Shown one piece after another: positions 21,112 to 31,646 of a stretch of 64,000 nt of DNA. This DNA is from Xestospongia muta (lineage: Eukaryota; Porifera; Demospongiae; Haplosclerida; Petrosiidae). Positions within the stretch are counted from its first letter, which is position 1. Each line of letters begins with the position of its first letter. The position numbers and the translations under genes are program-made. The notes beneath the pieces were generated by a model. It was not told the origin of the DNA. It searched no databases and worked only from the letters and a program-made list of their open reading frames with translations. Location of the stretch: assembly GCA_963693285.1 (NCBI GenBank), contig OY848917.1:64501-128500 (forward strand), written 5' to 3'.

Positions 21112-22044
21112 CTAAATACTAGCTATTTTCACAAACTCTTCTAAACTTTTTGCCCTCACTAATGGTTCACAATAGTCTTTAACATGTTTTGTTTGCGATG
21201 TAATATTCTTGATTTTTAATACAATGATATGTTTGGATGACCCGCTATCTCTTGATAACTCATCTTTTAACACTTCAAGATTATCATCAATGACTCGCTG
21301 TAACTGAAGACTAACTGTTTTTAAACTCTCTTCAATTAATTTGAGGTTCTTTGTCATTTCTTTGATGAATTTTATTGCCTTTTCACAATTCAACTCTATT
21401 TTTGTGTTTGTTGTATAGAGCTCACCACCCTTAACTGTAGCATACAGAGAAAGTAATGCAACACCTAATCCAACTGGTACACCAATGACAGCTGGAGGAC
21501 CTGCCAACCCAGCCACTGCTACTCCAGCTCCAGCTACTGCTATACTTCCACCAACTACTGCAATACCAGCTCCTGCAGCAGCTTTCATCTTAGCATGATT
21601 TTGTCTATGTTCTATTTTCCTTTCTTGTTTGTCAATAAAAGGTTTTTCTTCAGTCCTTATGTACTCTATCAGTGTTCTCAAATCTTTCTGGCAACATATT
21701 GACTTTGACAAGACCTCTTCAAAGAAATTCTTGAATTCTTCCACATTCCCTTCTTCTACTGCTTTCATAGTGTATCTCTCCTCCCCACAGGCATAGTCTG
21801 CTAACTCATGACACTTCATAATATAGGAACGAGCATGAATAAATGTAGTTTTAACATTCTCTTTCACTCGAGTTACTGCATCAGCAACTTCTTTGTCTGG
21901 AACAGCTCCCTCATCTAACTCTGGTATCTCATTTATTTCAGCTAATGTTTGTCCAACTTTAGCTACAACTGCTTTGGCCATTTCTTTTACAATAACATCA
22001 GCTAATGTTTGAAGAACTTGACAGCAAACATCACTTGATGCCAT
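21112..22044 (-). CDS. HARSY family protein, subfamily 8 (MASS; 310 aa), block 1
   Basis: Intact frame starting MASSDVCCQV. Residues 1-66 are a helical N-terminus (ADVIVKEMAKAVVAKVGQTL), 69-135 the core variant IHARSYIMKCHELADYACGE, and 154-204 the Ala/Gly/Val-rich hydrophobic stretch. These are followed by a helix with SLQLQRVIDDNL and the tail DYCEPLVRAKSLEEF. It differs from its block 2 copy in the core at a conserved position (YACGEE against YVCEEE). It lies about 190 bp upstream of the subfamily 7 gene on the same strand. Confidence 0.8.
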   Translation of the reverse strand: MASSDVCCQVLQTLADVIVKEMAKAVVAKVGQTLAEINEIPELDEGAVPDKEVADAVTRVKENVKTTFIHARSYIMKCHELADYACGEERYTMKAVEEGNVEEFKNFFEEVLSKSICCQKDLRTLIEYIRTEEKPFIDKQERKIEHRQNHAKMKAAAGAGIAVVGGSIAVAGAGVAVAGLAGPPAVIGVPVGLGVALLSLYATVKGGELYTTNTKIELNCEKAIKFIKEMTKNLKLIEESLKTVSLQLQRVIDDNLEVLKDELSRDSGSSKHIIVLKIKNITSQTKHVKDYCEPLVRAKSLEEFVKIASI

Positions 22045-22333
22045 ATCTGATGTCTTGTCTACTTACCAATAAACAACAACTCATGTGACCATATATAGCA
22101 AACTATGAATATAGTTAGATCATTGCCCCACCTATGACAGTAATAAATGATATTTCTGGGATATCAGTAATTTGCTGTTAACATAACATGTAACACTAAA
22201 ACATTTTTGCTAACCAAACAATAATGTTATTGTATTTTGATATTACTATTCAAATAATATAGTTTACAATGCTACACATACTTAACAATGATAAATTCCT
22301 CTAGAGTTGTGTATATGGTGACAATATTTTGTG
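22045..22333. other. Spacer upstream of subfamily 8
   Basis: Contains a weaker version of the promoter module near 22090-22135 (minus strand GGTGGGGCAATGATC, TATTCATAGTTTGC), otherwise AT-rich. Confidence 0.4.
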
Positions 22334-22576
22334 CACTGTAAAAATTGATTTGTTGATTTAACTAATATATTGTTATACAGGTTACATGTAATAAACTTAA
22401 TATGATGTAAAAGTAAACATAACACTGTTTTCATTACTAATGTACTACTGTTTGTGCAGCTGTAGTGTATTAGTAATAAAAACAGTGTTATGTTTACTTT
22501 CACATCATATTAGGTTTATTACATACAACCTGTATAACAATATATTAGTTAAAGCAACAAATCAATTTTTACAGTG
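22334..22576. mobile_element. 243-bp foldback MITE with arms of about 110 bp
   Basis: The element starts CACTGTAAAAATTGATTTGT and ends with its inverse. The two arms match over nearly their whole length, with a short centre near 22440-22460. The same place in block 2 (near 38229) has the uninterrupted ATTTTGTGGGAGAGGG, so the empty site is known. The target duplication appears to be only 2 bp (TG), closest to a Tc1/mariner-like element. Non-coding. Confidence 0.88.
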
Positions 22577-22772
22577 TGGGAGAGGGAGATGTTATAGTAA
22601 TATCCTCGTAGTACATACTATAGTATTGTCATCATAATACGAGAAATTTTTTTTCAAAGACTTTAATCATTACTAACGAAAGTAAATGTTTTTCAATAAT
22701 CTAAATCACAAGAACAAAGTAAGGATATACTCAATAGTTGTGTCCAGTTCATTGGCTACTACCATTAATGTA

Positions 22773-24044
22773 TTATTTCATCACATAACAGAGGGCAATG
22801 AAATCTTCTAATGTAGATGCATCTTTTAATGGTTGGCAATGGTCTTTTAAGTAACTTGCTTTACTTATCACCTTCCTTATAGCTTGAATAGTAGAACTTT
22901 TGTTACCTTGATGTTGATAATAGAATCGTTTGTTCACAAGATAATCATCTAATGTCAGTTTAAAACGAGAGTTAACTCCACCTAATCGTTTCTCAATGTT
23001 GTACAGATGAAGTTGTATTTCATGTAAAATCTCCTGATGAGAAACCTGAGTGTCTCCTTTCAAATGTATTATTATGCCCATTAATCCACCTATTATAGCT
23101 CCAAGAACTGCTGCAGTCAGAGAAGTAGTTTGTAGATCACATTGTAATCCTATCACCATACCTCCAACTATAGCTCCACCTAGAACTCCACCCAGACCTA
23201 TGCTAGCTATTATAGTCATTTCATTGTTTGGGTCTAATTTTTTCATTGCGTTTCCAATATATAGACCAATTGTTGTAACCATTCCACCAATGACAGCTCC
23301 AAGAATGGCAGCAGATAGACCAGTCTGTTCATTATCATATCTAGATGTTTTAAGATGGACATTTAATTCTATGACATCACTTCTCAAATAGACTCCTACT
23401 GTTCCACCGATAACAGCCCCAAAAGCTACAATAGCAAGGCCAACCACCACAACATTCAAATCAGTTCCCATGACTTCACCTTTAACAAAACCTATTATTT
23501 TAGCCATTGCACCGATCACAGCCCCAACAACTATTCCTGCTACCACAAGTACTCCAAGATCACAGTATAATCCCAGTAGTATGCCTCCAAGAATACCCAG
23601 TGCCATACCTGCTACAATCCCTATTCCTGTGTTTATCAGAGCTTTGTTTTTCCTTGTCAGTCGATCCTCTTCTTCATTAAAGTGTCTCTCTTCTCTCTCT
23701 ATAAACTCTAAAAGAGTCTGTAGGTCTTTATGACATCCTTTTGATTTAGACAAAACCTCTTCCAAGTAATCCTTGAATTCTTCCACATTCCCTTCTTCTA
23801 TTGCTTTGATAGTGTATTGTTCCTCATCACAGATATAGTCAGCTAACTCATGACATTTGGTGATATAAGATCGAGCATGAACAAAGGCAGTTGACATGGA
23901 TGGCTTTTCTTTCAAATCAGAAAGCAACTTAGAGAGCTCAGTTGAAACAGCTGGTGTTGTCTCTGTGACAGTATTGACAAGTGTGTCAAGTTCATTGACA
24001 CAACCGTCAATGGATGAACTCTGCTCTGTTTCTTTGGAGGCCAT
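22773..24044 (-). CDS. HARSY family protein, MASK-ETEQ subfamily 9 (423 aa), block 1
   Basis: Longest family member and intact. N-terminus 1-52; core 56-120 (HARSYITKCHELADYICDEE, GNVEEFKDYLEEVLSKSKGC). Six Gly-zipper hydrophobic segments follow at about 136-160, 164-184, 197-219, 242-264, 276-300 and 307-326. The C-terminal part has NSRFKLTLDDYLV and DHCQPLKDASTLEDF. The hydrophobic segments resemble one another (LGAVIGG, LGAIIGG, FGAVIGG), suggesting internal repeat growth. No signal peptide. Repeated membrane insertion is the obvious prediction, but no enzymatic motif was found. Confidence 0.85.
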   Translation of the reverse strand: MASKETEQSSSIDGCVNELDTLVNTVTETTPAVSTELSKLLSDLKEKPSMSTAFVHARSYITKCHELADYICDEEQYTIKAIEEGNVEEFKDYLEEVLSKSKGCHKDLQTLLEFIEREERHFNEEEDRLTRKNKALINTGIGIVAGMALGILGGILLGLYCDLGVLVVAGIVVGAVIGAMAKIIGFVKGEVMGTDLNVVVVGLAIVAFGAVIGGTVGVYLRSDVIELNVHLKTSRYDNEQTGLSAAILGAVIGGMVTTIGLYIGNAMKKLDPNNEMTIIASIGLGGVLGGAIVGGMVIGLQCDLQTTSLTAAVLGAIIGGLMGIIIHLKGDTQVSHQEILHEIQLHLYNIEKRLGGVNSRFKLTLDDYLVNKRFYYQHQGNKSSTIQAIRKVISKASYLKDHCQPLKDASTLEDFIALCYVMK

Positions 24045-24750
24045 ATTGCAACAGTTGATATACTGGGGATGTCTACTTTAAAGGTGTGTTGGGTATTGTT
24101 AGAGACTATGAATATTGTTATAATGATCCACCCACCTCTAGAGTAACTCCAAATATGGACATTATTGTGACACACACACACTCACACACATAATATATTA
24201 CATGCAACAATATAGGTTTTCATACCACATCACAAATTGTTGACTCTATTTTATTTTAATATTAAATAGTTCATAGAATTCATGGCCTGACAATAACTTT
24301 ATGTGATGAGACTACATCACATTATTAGATGTGAGGATATATTGTCAGATATGTCTTGAAAAGAGATACATTTTATTATAGAATATGTGATTGTATTTCT
24401 ATAATAACTCAGTTTAACAAAATAGAACAAAGTATGTATCCATTTTATCAGTAATTTTCTAACATTATAATAGTAGATAGAACATTGGATATAGAGACAT
24501 AGAAAACAACTATATGTAAAGACTATCATTACACTAACTATTGTTGTAATGTTGTGTTACTCTATTTTATTTTGTAAATGTGTCTCTAGTTTAAGTTGTT
24601 GTAGAGAAACACATGTTGTATGTTCGTCCTCCTCCCTCCTAACATCACTTACCACCTACAGTCTACAGGATTTCCACTAATGAGAGCTATATTTAGTTTG
24701 CTAACCCCTCACTTCCTGTAGGGGGAGGTGCTGGTTACGGAGCACACAAT
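24045..24750. other. Divergent promoter region between subfamilies 9 and 10
   Basis: The half near 24100-24580 is the inverted counterpart of 14200-14690, including the GTGGGTGG/ATTCATAG module (minus strand, about 24100-24136) and a CA microsatellite. The half near 24700-24750 (GGAGGTGCTGGTTACGGAGC) matches 39790-39831 before the subfamily 10 copy. No gene seen. Confidence 0.55.
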
Positions 24751-24769
24751 ATGGAGGAAGAAGTAATAG

Positions 24770-26590
24770 ACAAGCCATTAGGGGAAGGACCACGCCTCTG
24801 ATAATGTACTTTATGCATCATCTGTTGATAATATGATATAATAATGTCAGGTAAATTCATGCCTATGATATTGATCCCAGTATTATTCAATCATCTAAAA
24901 TAATAGAACTGGCTATATTTTCTTTTACTATAGATCTGTTATAATAATGTCAGCTAAATTATTATTATACTGTATACATTACTAATATCAGTTATAGTCA
25001 ATACTTATTACTAAAATCAAACTGTAACAGTACAACTTTTGCAAAGAAAATCCTCATCTTCAATTATATTGTCACAACATAGGCCACAGGAGTCACATTG
25101 GATCCATAAAATTTGTTCACCTTAACATTCTCATCATCCTCCTTCCAGCATACACCACACACTTTGACATTGGTTTTAACCATCATCTATTCAATTTTTC
25201 ATTGTTCTTCTATTGATGGTTTAGCCCATCATAACTTTGTCATTTTTCTCTTTTTTTGGTTAAAAAACCTGTTGTTTCATATTATTTGTATTGGGAGCTG
25301 GAATGATAGTGGATATGAAGTTTTCTTTATTTTCTGAATTAGATTTAGCTTGGAGAACTAAAACAGCTGATTGGAGGTGAGATTTCACTGCTTTTAGTGT
25401 GTCTATATCATTACGTGGCTGTATAAATGAAAAAACGTTATGTGTTATATTTTCTACATCACTTTTTAATCGACTCACAATTGGGTTTGTGTGTAGTATA
25501 TGTAAAGAATATTCACAAGTATTAAACTGTATTTGTGGAGTTTCAGCTTGGTCATCAGTTTCCATACTTGGTATTTCCTTTCCACTCTCGTTTCCATCCC
25601 CACATTCACTTTCTGTTTCTTTGTCATCACTTTTGCTGTTGTATTCTGTCATGTCATCATCTTTCTCATCTTTCAAAGCTTTGTTCATGCTTTGAATAAC
25701 CTTATATCCGTCTTCTTGTCTAGAAATAGTATTGTGAAGGAGATGCATGCGTTTGCATACTGTACTATGAAAAGTAGCATCCATGCATTTACATGTATAC
25801 ATGTGAACACATGCATTGCACATTGAGCAACAAAATGGACAGTCACACTCTTGTTGTAGTTGTTGTAGAATATAACAAAGATAGATATGAACTAAAAATT
25901 ACTACCGTACAATTTAGCTGATGAATTCTGTATGTGCATGATTTAGATGTTTTGTCCTCTTGTACTTTCCATTCATTGAATTTTGTGAAATTTTCAAATG
26001 AATGTGTCTGGTTGCCTATCTCCATGTTATGGTCATTATGAAGATGTGAGATAACACCTTGTATTGTGGGAAATCTGTAAGAATGTGTCATAAATGATTA
26101 TTATTATTACAAAATAACCACTACTAACCTAAAGTCACACAAATTACGGTAATACTGCTGCCTGCCTCTTTTTTTGCTAAGTGCTTATCTCTCATGTGCC
26201 GTGATAATCCACTTTGAAATAAAAATGTTTTTCACAATAAAAACACAATAATTGTGAAATTGATTTGGCCATTATGTAGTTGTTAAAACAACTTTTTAAA
26301 TACAATAATAACTAAACTATTGGATTTAGTATAGATGTAGAATATTATGTAGTATAATGTAGAATGAAAAGATTGATATATACAATAAGGAAGAAAAGGT
26401 AATTATAGACAAAATATATCAAATAACTTACAATTAAAGAAAAGGAAAGGAAAGTCCAGTAAGTTCACAAGTTTTTATGTTTGCACGATTATTATTAAAG
26501 ATTGGTGGGTGGGTGGTCCCCACGCCCTCTTCTTATACCAAAATATGCGGAAATATTCTAAATGATAACATCCTTCCCCTAATGGCTCGT
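24770..26590. mobile_element. 1.82-kb Mutator-like DNA element with 20-bp TIRs and imperfect 8-bp target duplication
   Basis: Left terminus ACAAGCCATTAGGGGAAGGA (24770-24789); the right terminus (26571-26590) is its inverse with one mismatch. Flanks are AGTAATAG (24762-24769) and AGTAAACG (26591-26598), agreeing at 6 of 8. The block 3 copy has AGTAATAG once and no insertion. The 8-bp duplication and an internal SWIM zinc finger both fit Mutator-like elements. No DDE core was found, so the element is probably non-autonomous by internal deletion. Confidence 0.8.
25260..26211 (-). pseudogene. Decayed zinc-finger/SWIM transposase-like gene inside the Mutator-like element
   Basis: From 5' to 3': a half C2H2 finger (GLSRHMRDKH, near 26211-26175) with a frame slip in an A-run; an exon (26074-25906) joined by good splice sites, reading TIQGVISHLHNDHN then FENFTKFNEWKVQEDKTSK; and a long open frame (25823-25260 and a little upstream) with CDCPFCCSMCNACVHMYTCK and HSTVCKRMHLLH. 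The last matches a SWIM-type CxC...CxH finger. The middle exon does not splice in phase to the SWIM exon, and the DDE region expected between them is absent. A low-complexity acidic tail follows. Confidence 0.6.
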
Positions 26591-26804
26591 AGTAAACGTA
26601 TTTCCAACGAGCTCTTCCACGAGGTACTACAAGCGTTACTGGATGTTGCTATCAAGAAAACAGTACGGGCTATCGTAACTAAAGTCTCAGAGACACTATC
26701 AGAAATAAACAAAGTTCCAGAATTGGATGATGAAAAAATCCCAGACAACGTGTAGCAGATGCTGTTACTGAAGTCAGAGAAAGTGTCAAAACTTCTTTTG
26801 TTAT

Positions 26805-28387
26805 TATTATTATTTATTATTGAACTTTACAGTACATAAAGTGAACCAGTTGCTGAGTGTGAATAATTTAGAGAAAAGATAGTACTGATGGTTTATCTGT
26901 GATATACACAGACTACCAGTGATCAAAAGAAAAATTTAAAAGAAAATCAAAATGAGATAATTGATAAGGAAAGTTGTAATGTGAGAAATTGTATACAGCA
27001 AAATGAGTAAAGAAAGTCTAACCTAGTGAGAGAATGTAGTTACTATACACATGTTACATGGGCAGTAAAAATGGAAAGCACAGACATCATCATTGTTGAA
27101 ATGATCTACAAAGGACGACCACATAACATGACACAGTCTCTTCTTGGCCACAGGCAGTGAGCAATTAGTCAATTCAGTTGAGACAGGCAATCTGTTCCAC
27201 AGTCGAGGTAGTTTTGTAAGAAAAAGTGGCGTGACAGATTACAAGAGGAATGAAGGTGTTTCAATTTGTGACCACACGAACATGTTGACTAGAATGAGAA
27301 TGTAACAAACTGTGATATGTCAAAAGCGGGACAAGGATTTTTTAATGATTTCAGAAAAGAGGTTATATCATATATCTCATAAAGCATCATGAGAGGTAGC
27401 ATTTGAAAAGAACATAATCTGGTTTTGTAATCAGATACATAGTCGTTTAATATCTATTTGGTGGCTTTTCGCTGGACACTCTAGAAGACTGATATTTTTG
27501 ATATGGTGAGGTCGCCATACTAGGGAAGAGTAAGTTATTTGTGATCTTATTATATAAAGAAATTTACTAAGTTTAATAGATGATGAGGAAGCAACAGTTC
27601 TTCTTAATAACCCTAGCATTTTCAGTGTTTTGATACTAAGGAGGTATAGTGGGATGACCATGAAAGGTTGTCAGAGATAATGATACCTAGGTCTCATTGG
27701 TGTTCATTTTGGGTTATTGGTTGGTCATTAAGGAAGAGGTTACATGGAATGGTGTTTTTGGGGCCACTAAATCTGAGGTGAGTTGTCTTGGAGCTATTGA
27801 AGATAATATTAGATAAGCTCCATTGATAGAGACTGTCTAGATCAATTTGGAGAGATGAAATGGAATTGGAAGTGGTATAGCACTTTGTATCATCAGGATA
27901 CAGAAGCTGATTGAACATGTAGTGGTAAGTCATTTATGAAGTTAAGGAAAAGCAGAGGTCCCAGTAGACTACCTTGTGGGACTCCAGAGTTTACGGGAAG
28001 GAACTGGGACAAGTTATCATTGATGGAGATTGTCTGCCTCCTAGAACTAAGATAAGATCTAAACCACAACCACAAGTTTCCTGTAATGTCCATAGACCAT
28101 AACTTTTTTAGCAGCTTGTCATGAGGAACTGTGTCAAAAGCCTTTCTGAAGTTGAGATGAACAACGTCTGTGTGAAGTCTATTATCAATGTTATGGACAT
28201 CAGATAGAAAAAGTAGTAACTGTTGGAGAGTGGATCTACCAGCTAGGAATCTAAACTGTGAAGGAGAAAAAGATAAAGAAAGTCAATTACTTTACTATAC
28301 ACAAGTCTTTCAAGTACTTTTGAAACAGTACATATAGCAGAGAAATAGGTCTGTAGTTACAGACAGAGGATCTATCACCAGATTTAA
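26805..28387 (-). mobile_element. 5'-truncated LINE (CR1/Jockey-like reverse transcriptase) inserted in subfamily 10
   Basis: Minus-strand frames at 28093-27893, 27933-27694 and 27661-27431 carry SGVPQGSLLGPLLF, YPDDTKCY (in place of the catalytic xxDD box) and LSKFLYIIRSQITYSSLVW, which are successive reverse-transcriptase motifs in different frames. The 3' end is an (AAT)n-type tail at 26805-26823. Target duplication TTTTGTT occurs at 26798-26804 and 28388-28394. The 5' half (endonuclease, ORF1) is missing. Confidence 0.88.
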
Positions 28388-29244
28388 TTTTGTTCATGCT
28401 CGATCTTATATCACCAAATGTCATGAGTTAGCTGACTATATCTGTGATGAGGAACAATACACTATCAAAGCAATAGAAGAAGGGAATGCTGAAAGTTTTA
28501 AAGACTATATGAGAGAGGTCTTGTCCAAGTCAGCAACTTGTCAAAAAGATATCAAGATTATAAGAAAGACTTTTGATTGATAAAAAAGAAAAAGAAATTG
28601 AAAGCAGACATAGCGATGCAAAGATGAAAGCAACTGCAGGGGCTAGTGTTGCTGGGGTCTTTGGGGCTGGAACAATAGGGAGTGCTGGTTTAGCAGCTGC
28701 AGGTTTAGCTGGTCCTCATGCAGCTGTTATTGCTCCTCTAGGACTTGGGGCAGCATTAATTTGTTTAGCTGTTACAATTAAAGGTGGTGATGTCTATGCA
28801 AAATATACATAGATAGAATTGTATTGTGAGAAAGCAATCAGAGCTATCAAAGAATTGAAGAAATCACTTGAATTGATTGAAAAAAGATTACAGGAGACAT
28901 GTGATTTCTTAAAATTAGCAATCAATGGTAACCTTGAGATGATTAAAGAAAATGACATTAACAAAATGTCAAAAGGAGATCAAACAACACAACAATCTAT
29001 TATAGTTCAAGTCAAAACAATAGCAGTACAAGCACAACAATTAAAGGAATACTGTCAGCCGTTAATAAATGCCAAAACATTAGAAGACTTCTCTAAAATA
29101 ACATAATTGAGTTTTGTTAAATATAATGTATTATCACGAGTAGAATTTGTTATTATTAGAGTGACATCTCAACATTAATAGCAGGTATTAGGGGTGTGGT
29201 TATTTACTGGATCACATGATCACAACCACTGCAGCAAACTTACC

Positions 29245-30225
29245 ATGGCGAGCAAGATCTCAGATACTGAGCACTTTACTACCGTGAACTGTACTACTGA
29301 ACAGTCTGATACGTTTCACTCTGATACAACCCATACTGCTACTAGAATTCACTCTATAACTGAAGATTGTACTACTGAAAAGTCTGCTAATACAGTCACT
29401 CATGTTCTTGAAATTGTCTCGGCCATTGTTGATATAGAGAGAATTAAAGAAGTCTCATCGCAAATTACAAAGTTAGGCACAATAACGGACCATCCTGTGT
29501 TTAATGATAAAAGTAAAGAAGAGACAGTAGCTATTCAGCAGTTGAAGGAAGCTCTTCAAGTTACCTTTGTCCATTTACGATCCTACATTACCAAGTGTTA
29601 TGAATTAGCCGACTATATCTGTGATGAAGAAGAAAATGTGTTAAAAACAATAAAAGAAGGGAATATGGAAGACTTTAATGATTATCTAGAGGAGGTGTTA
29701 TCCAAATCCAAAGGCTGCCAGAATGACCTAAAGACATTATTAGAATATATTGAAACTAAGGAGATGCCTCCTGTTACAAGTAGTTCAACAAATAGTCGTG
29801 TCGGAACTATAGTTGGAGGTGCAACAGCAGTGACTGGAGCAGGTCTGGTTTTGGCAGGTCCATATACTGTTGTGACCATTGGAGTAGGTGCTCTTGCATT
29901 GGGTATAGCTGCAGTGATTTATTATAATGTCAACCCTGGTCAAGAGAGTACTAATGTAATAAAGATTATCAATGATTTAAAGGATAACCTTCAAGATATT
30001 AAGGACAATTTACAAGCAACCAATGACCAGTTAAAAGAAGTAATTGATTGTCGTCTTGTCAAGTATGAGGGTGTAGAACCTGATATGATATCTCAACAAA
30101 TTAACACACAAGAGGCAGCTGCTGTCAAAGATACTATCGCAAGAGCCAAAACAATCAAAGATTATTGTCAGCCATTTATGAATGTCAAAAGTTTTGAGGA
30201 TTTCTTAGTGTTACCATATGATTAA
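29245..30225 (+). CDS. HARSY family protein, subfamily 11 (MASKIS; 326 aa), block 2
   Basis: Start chosen at ACCATGG (29245), a strong initiation context; the frame is open 17 codons upstream. The N-terminus is unusual: a Thr/Ser/His-rich tract (CTTEQSDTFHSDTTHTATR) and a near repeat of CTTEQS/CTTEKS. Core variant: HLRSYITKCYELADYICDEE, GNMEDFNDYLEEVLSKSKGC. There is one hydrophobic stretch (TIVGGATAVTGAGLVLAGPY to AAVIYYNV), a helix with NDQLKEVIDC and the DYCQPFMNVKSFEDF tail. Intact; a fragment lies at 16317-16762 and a second intact copy at 40928-41905. Confidence 0.82.
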   Translation: MASKISDTEHFTTVNCTTEQSDTFHSDTTHTATRIHSITEDCTTEKSANTVTHVLEIVSAIVDIERIKEVSSQITKLGTITDHPVFNDKSKEETVAIQQLKEALQVTFVHLRSYITKCYELADYICDEEENVLKTIKEGNMEDFNDYLEEVLSKSKGCQNDLKTLLEYIETKEMPPVTSSSTNSRVGTIVGGATAVTGAGLVLAGPYTVVTIGVGALALGIAAVIYYNVNPGQESTNVIKIINDLKDNLQDIKDNLQATNDQLKEVIDCRLVKYEGVEPDMISQQINTQEAAAVKDTIARAKTIKDYCQPFMNVKSFEDFLVLPYD

Positions 30226-30553
30226 GCAAGATAAGAATTAATATTTAGCAAATAAGATTGTAGTAATTGCCATGAATATACTTGCTGTCTGTTGTTACGA
30301 CATTAAAAGATTATTTTATTAATGTACTTAGATCATTTATGTATGATATGTCAGCTAATAGACAATACATATAACATGCAACATATATTGACTTAACTAT
30401 TATAATAATAGATCATGTATGCTAGTCATTGTTTAAATATAAACATTTATAGAGAATGTTTCTAATTTTCTTATTGTCCATAATCACACTACACTAACAA
30501 ACAGATTATGAATGCTTTTAACAAATTCCACTACTACCTTATTAGGAGTGACA
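30226..30553. other. Intergenic spacer between subfamilies 11 and 5
   Basis: AT-rich; nearly the same as 16763-17090. No gene seen. Confidence 0.5.
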
Positions 30554-30592
30554 ACAGTGGGTGAGGCATAATAACATTCATAGTGTGTCATA
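30554..30592 (+). promoter_or_regulatory. Family promoter module, subfamily 5, block 2
   Basis: CAGTGGGTGAGGCATAATAA then CATTCATAGTGTGTCAT, ending about 26 bp before the ATG at 30618. Probably overlaps the transcription start. Confidence 0.45.
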
Positions 30593-30617
30593 TGACCTAC
30601 ATTGGTTAAGTAACAAT

Positions 30618-31646
30618 ATGGCTTGTAGGATCACTGATTTTAGTGAGACCTTTTCAACTGCTGATGTACTTGAAGGTCTGTCAGAAGTATTCCAGAAAGC
30701 AAAAAGTGTACCAGATGAGGTCCAAAAACTATTAACAACACTCAACATGATACCAGAGTTTAAAAATCAGAAGAGTATTCAAGATAAAGAAGTAGAAACT
30801 GTTGTGTATTGTTTCAAATTAGTCGTTGAAGGGATTTTCTCATTAGCTCAATCATATGTCACCAAATGTCACAAGTTAGCTGATTATATCTGTGAAGAGG
30901 AACCACACACAATTAAAGTGATTAATGAAGGGAATGTGAAAGAATTTAAAGAGTTCCTCGATGAGGTCTTATCTTATTCAGATAGCTGCCAAAAAGAATT
31001 GAAAGCCTTATTACAGTTTATGGAAGCAGAGAAGAAACAGTTAATTGATAAAAAACAGTCAGTACAGAATAAAGAGAGTAAAGCTAAAAATAAAGCAAGG
31101 TTAGCTGGTGGAGTGGGTATAGGAGGAGGCATTACCCTAGGAGGTGTATTAGCTTCTGCTGGGACAATGACACTCATTACTTTTGCCAGTAGCATTGGTC
31201 CTCAAGCACCTATCACAATTCCCTTTGGACTAGCAGTTACACTAGGGGCATCATTACTTGCTGCAGCTGGAGGTACAGCCATAACTGGGACAGCTGTAGG
31301 TGGTGTTCTAGTATCACGTTATGTAACAGAAATGGATTTTTATAAAAAAATTTTGGAAGCTTTTAAAGAAACACACGATAACCTCACAGTCATTCAAGTT
31401 AGCTTGGAAAACATCAATGAGCAGCTTAAATTAGGTATTGATAATAATCTTTTAGGTATGCAGGGAGAGCAGAAAATGAATAAACTGAAGTCTGGCAGTG
31501 AATTTGTTAAGAGTTCTATATTGAAATCTCTCAGAACACTAATAAAACAAACAGAAACACTCGAGGAATACTGTCGTCCATTAATGGATGCAAGTGATTC
31601 AGAGGAGTTCTTCATATTAAAAGAATATCAGTTTGTTGAGTGTTAA
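30618..31646 (+). CDS. HARSY family protein, subfamily 5 (MACR; 342 aa)
   Basis: Start at MACRITDFSE, consistent with other members; an upstream in-frame ATG exists at 30561. Core variant LAQSYVTKCHKLADYICEEE, with the His-Ala-Arg replaced by Leu-Ala-Gln, then GNVKEFKEFLDEVLSYSDSC. The hydrophobic stretch is Gly-rich (GGVGIGGGITLGGVLASAGT to GGTAITGTAVGG). It is followed by NEQLKLGIDNN and EYCRPLMDASDSEEF. Intact. A truncated copy lies at 17155-17533, a relic at 42708 and a diverged intact relative at 43137-44069. Confidence 0.82.
   Translation: MACRITDFSETFSTADVLEGLSEVFQKAKSVPDEVQKLLTTLNMIPEFKNQKSIQDKEVETVVYCFKLVVEGIFSLAQSYVTKCHKLADYICEEEPHTIKVINEGNVKEFKEFLDEVLSYSDSCQKELKALLQFMEAEKKQLIDKKQSVQNKESKAKNKARLAGGVGIGGGITLGGVLASAGTMTLITFASSIGPQAPITIPFGLAVTLGASLLAAAGGTAITGTAVGGVLVSRYVTEMDFYKKILEAFKETHDNLTVIQVSLENINEQLKLGIDNNLLGMQGEQKMNKLKSGSEFVKSSILKSLRTLIKQTETLEEYCRPLMDASDSEEFFILKEYQFVEC

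Larger units (their letters stand above)
24751..29106 (+). pseudogene. HARSY subfamily 10 gene split by two mobile elements, block 2
   Basis: The first codons (ATGGAGGAAGAA) at 24751 are cut by a 1.8-kb Mutator-like element. Coding similarity resumes at 26591 (ISNELFHEVLQALLDVAIKK), loses one base near 26748, and is cut again by a LINE at 26805-28387 placed exactly before the HARSY motif. Core sequence follows from 28395, then a deletion near 28555, the hydrophobic stretch (GAGTIGSAGLAAAGLAGPHA), a CAG to TAG stop at 28810-28812, and the tail EYCQPLINAKTLEDF ending at 29106. It is clearly dead. The block 3 copy at 39832-40783 lacks both insertions. Confidence 0.88.

Noticed and set aside
26477..26755. 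Frame starting with an ATG before MARSKRISNELF, taken as the start of subfamily 10
   Set aside because: The upstream part lies in the right TIR of the Mutator-like element; the true start is the fragment at 24751, as the uninterrupted copy at 39832 shows.
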